From positions 1 to 64,000 of the forward strand of contig JAFRSI010000152.1 in the NCBI GenBank assembly GCA_017427645.1: a stretch of DNA of 64,000 bases, given 5' to 3'. This document shows positions 63,959 through 64,000 of the stretch, in pieces; the stretch's first letter is position 1; the number at the start of each line of letters is the position of its first letter. Position numbers and translations under genes: made by a program. The DNA is from Oscillospiraceae bacterium. Its GTDB lineage: Bacteria > Bacillota > Clostridia > Oscillospirales > Oscillospiraceae. Under the pieces are notes generated by a model. That model worked only from the letters and a program-made list of their open reading frames with translations, was not told the DNA's origin and searched no databases.

Positions 63959-64000
63959 CTATTCCTCCTGCGGCAACTCCACGGTCCGGACGAAGCAGCG
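63959..64000 (-). CDS. 3' end of an unidentified gene (possibly dprA)
   Basis: The last 13 codons of a leftward ORF, ending CFVRTVELPQEE, with its stop five bases before topA and its tail containing the topA ribosome site. dprA commonly precedes topA in Firmicutes; this is a guess from synteny. Confidence 0.35.
   Translation of the reverse strand, partial: RCFVRTVELPQEE

Overview
The window looks like chromosomal DNA of a GC-rich, spore-forming Firmicute, most likely an Oscillospiraceae/Ruminococcaceae-type gut Clostridium. The evidence is spoVAD-spoVAE, strong AGGAGG ribosome sites, TTGACA/TATAAT promoters, T-tailed hairpin terminators, PyrDB/PyrK-type dihydroorotate dehydrogenase and the gene order topA-trmFO-plsX-acpP-rnc. 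There is no integrase, transposase or phage gene, and no CRISPR array.

Layout. 1-14 kb: end of a sirtuin gene, an ArsC-fold protein lacking both active-site cysteines, spoVAD-spoVAE, a metal-binding HMA protein, a SLOG protein, TrkH potassium transporter, DUF1287 protein, murA, a WalJ-type metallo-hydrolase, rlmH, a phospho-sugar mutase, and DegV/SGNH proteins. 14-22 kb: DUF1836 regulator, an ECF sigma factor with a 260-residue extension, a polysaccharide flippase, the methionine importer metQ-metN-metI behind a methionine-rich leader peptide and attenuator, and a NUDIX hydrolase. 22-34.5 kb is accessory-like: membrane proteins, a DMT exporter, a CAT-fold acetyltransferase, a methyltransferase, six GNAT proteins, several small unknown proteins separated by a dispersed repeat, and two tRNA-Leu genes. 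34.5-37.6 kb: a secreted GH5 hydrolase, an FMN alpha-hydroxyacid oxidase, and five tRNAs (Gly, Arg, His, Gln, Lys). 37.7-43.5 kb: complete UMP biosynthesis operon after carbamoyl phosphate (pyrC-K-D-F-E-B-I). 43.6-54.7 kb: Smr and GATase proteins, tRNA-Ser, TfoX-like, PAP2 and XRE proteins, a TipAS domain protein, a macrodomain protein with Ogt, an HD hydrolase, a lone hypB, a GH25 lysozyme, and a BlaI/M56 sensor pair. 54.7-64 kb: ftsK, uppP, rnc, acpP, plsX, trmFO, topA.

How the parts work together. The right end carries housekeeping functions for DNA topology and segregation, tRNA modification, fatty-acid/phospholipid initiation, RNA processing and lipid-carrier recycling, nearly all read leftward with 4-base overlaps or abutting genes. 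The pyr operon is similarly packed and is preceded by a consensus promoter and a hairpin with a T-run. The met operon is the most informative regulatory locus: a promoter, a 31-codon ORF with ten Met codons, and mutually exclusive antiterminator and terminator pairings all lie in the 350 bases before metQ.

Best candidates for something new: (1) translation-coupled Met attenuation of metQNI; (2) a cassette-like array of small genes each followed by the same ~45-bp element (27.2-30.0 kb), plus a chain of palindromes; (3) an ECF sigma factor gene with an in-frame second start and its own ECF-type promoter; (4) an ArsC-fold protein with SxxS in place of CxxC; (5) a decayed macrodomain gene copy 14 kb from its intact relative.
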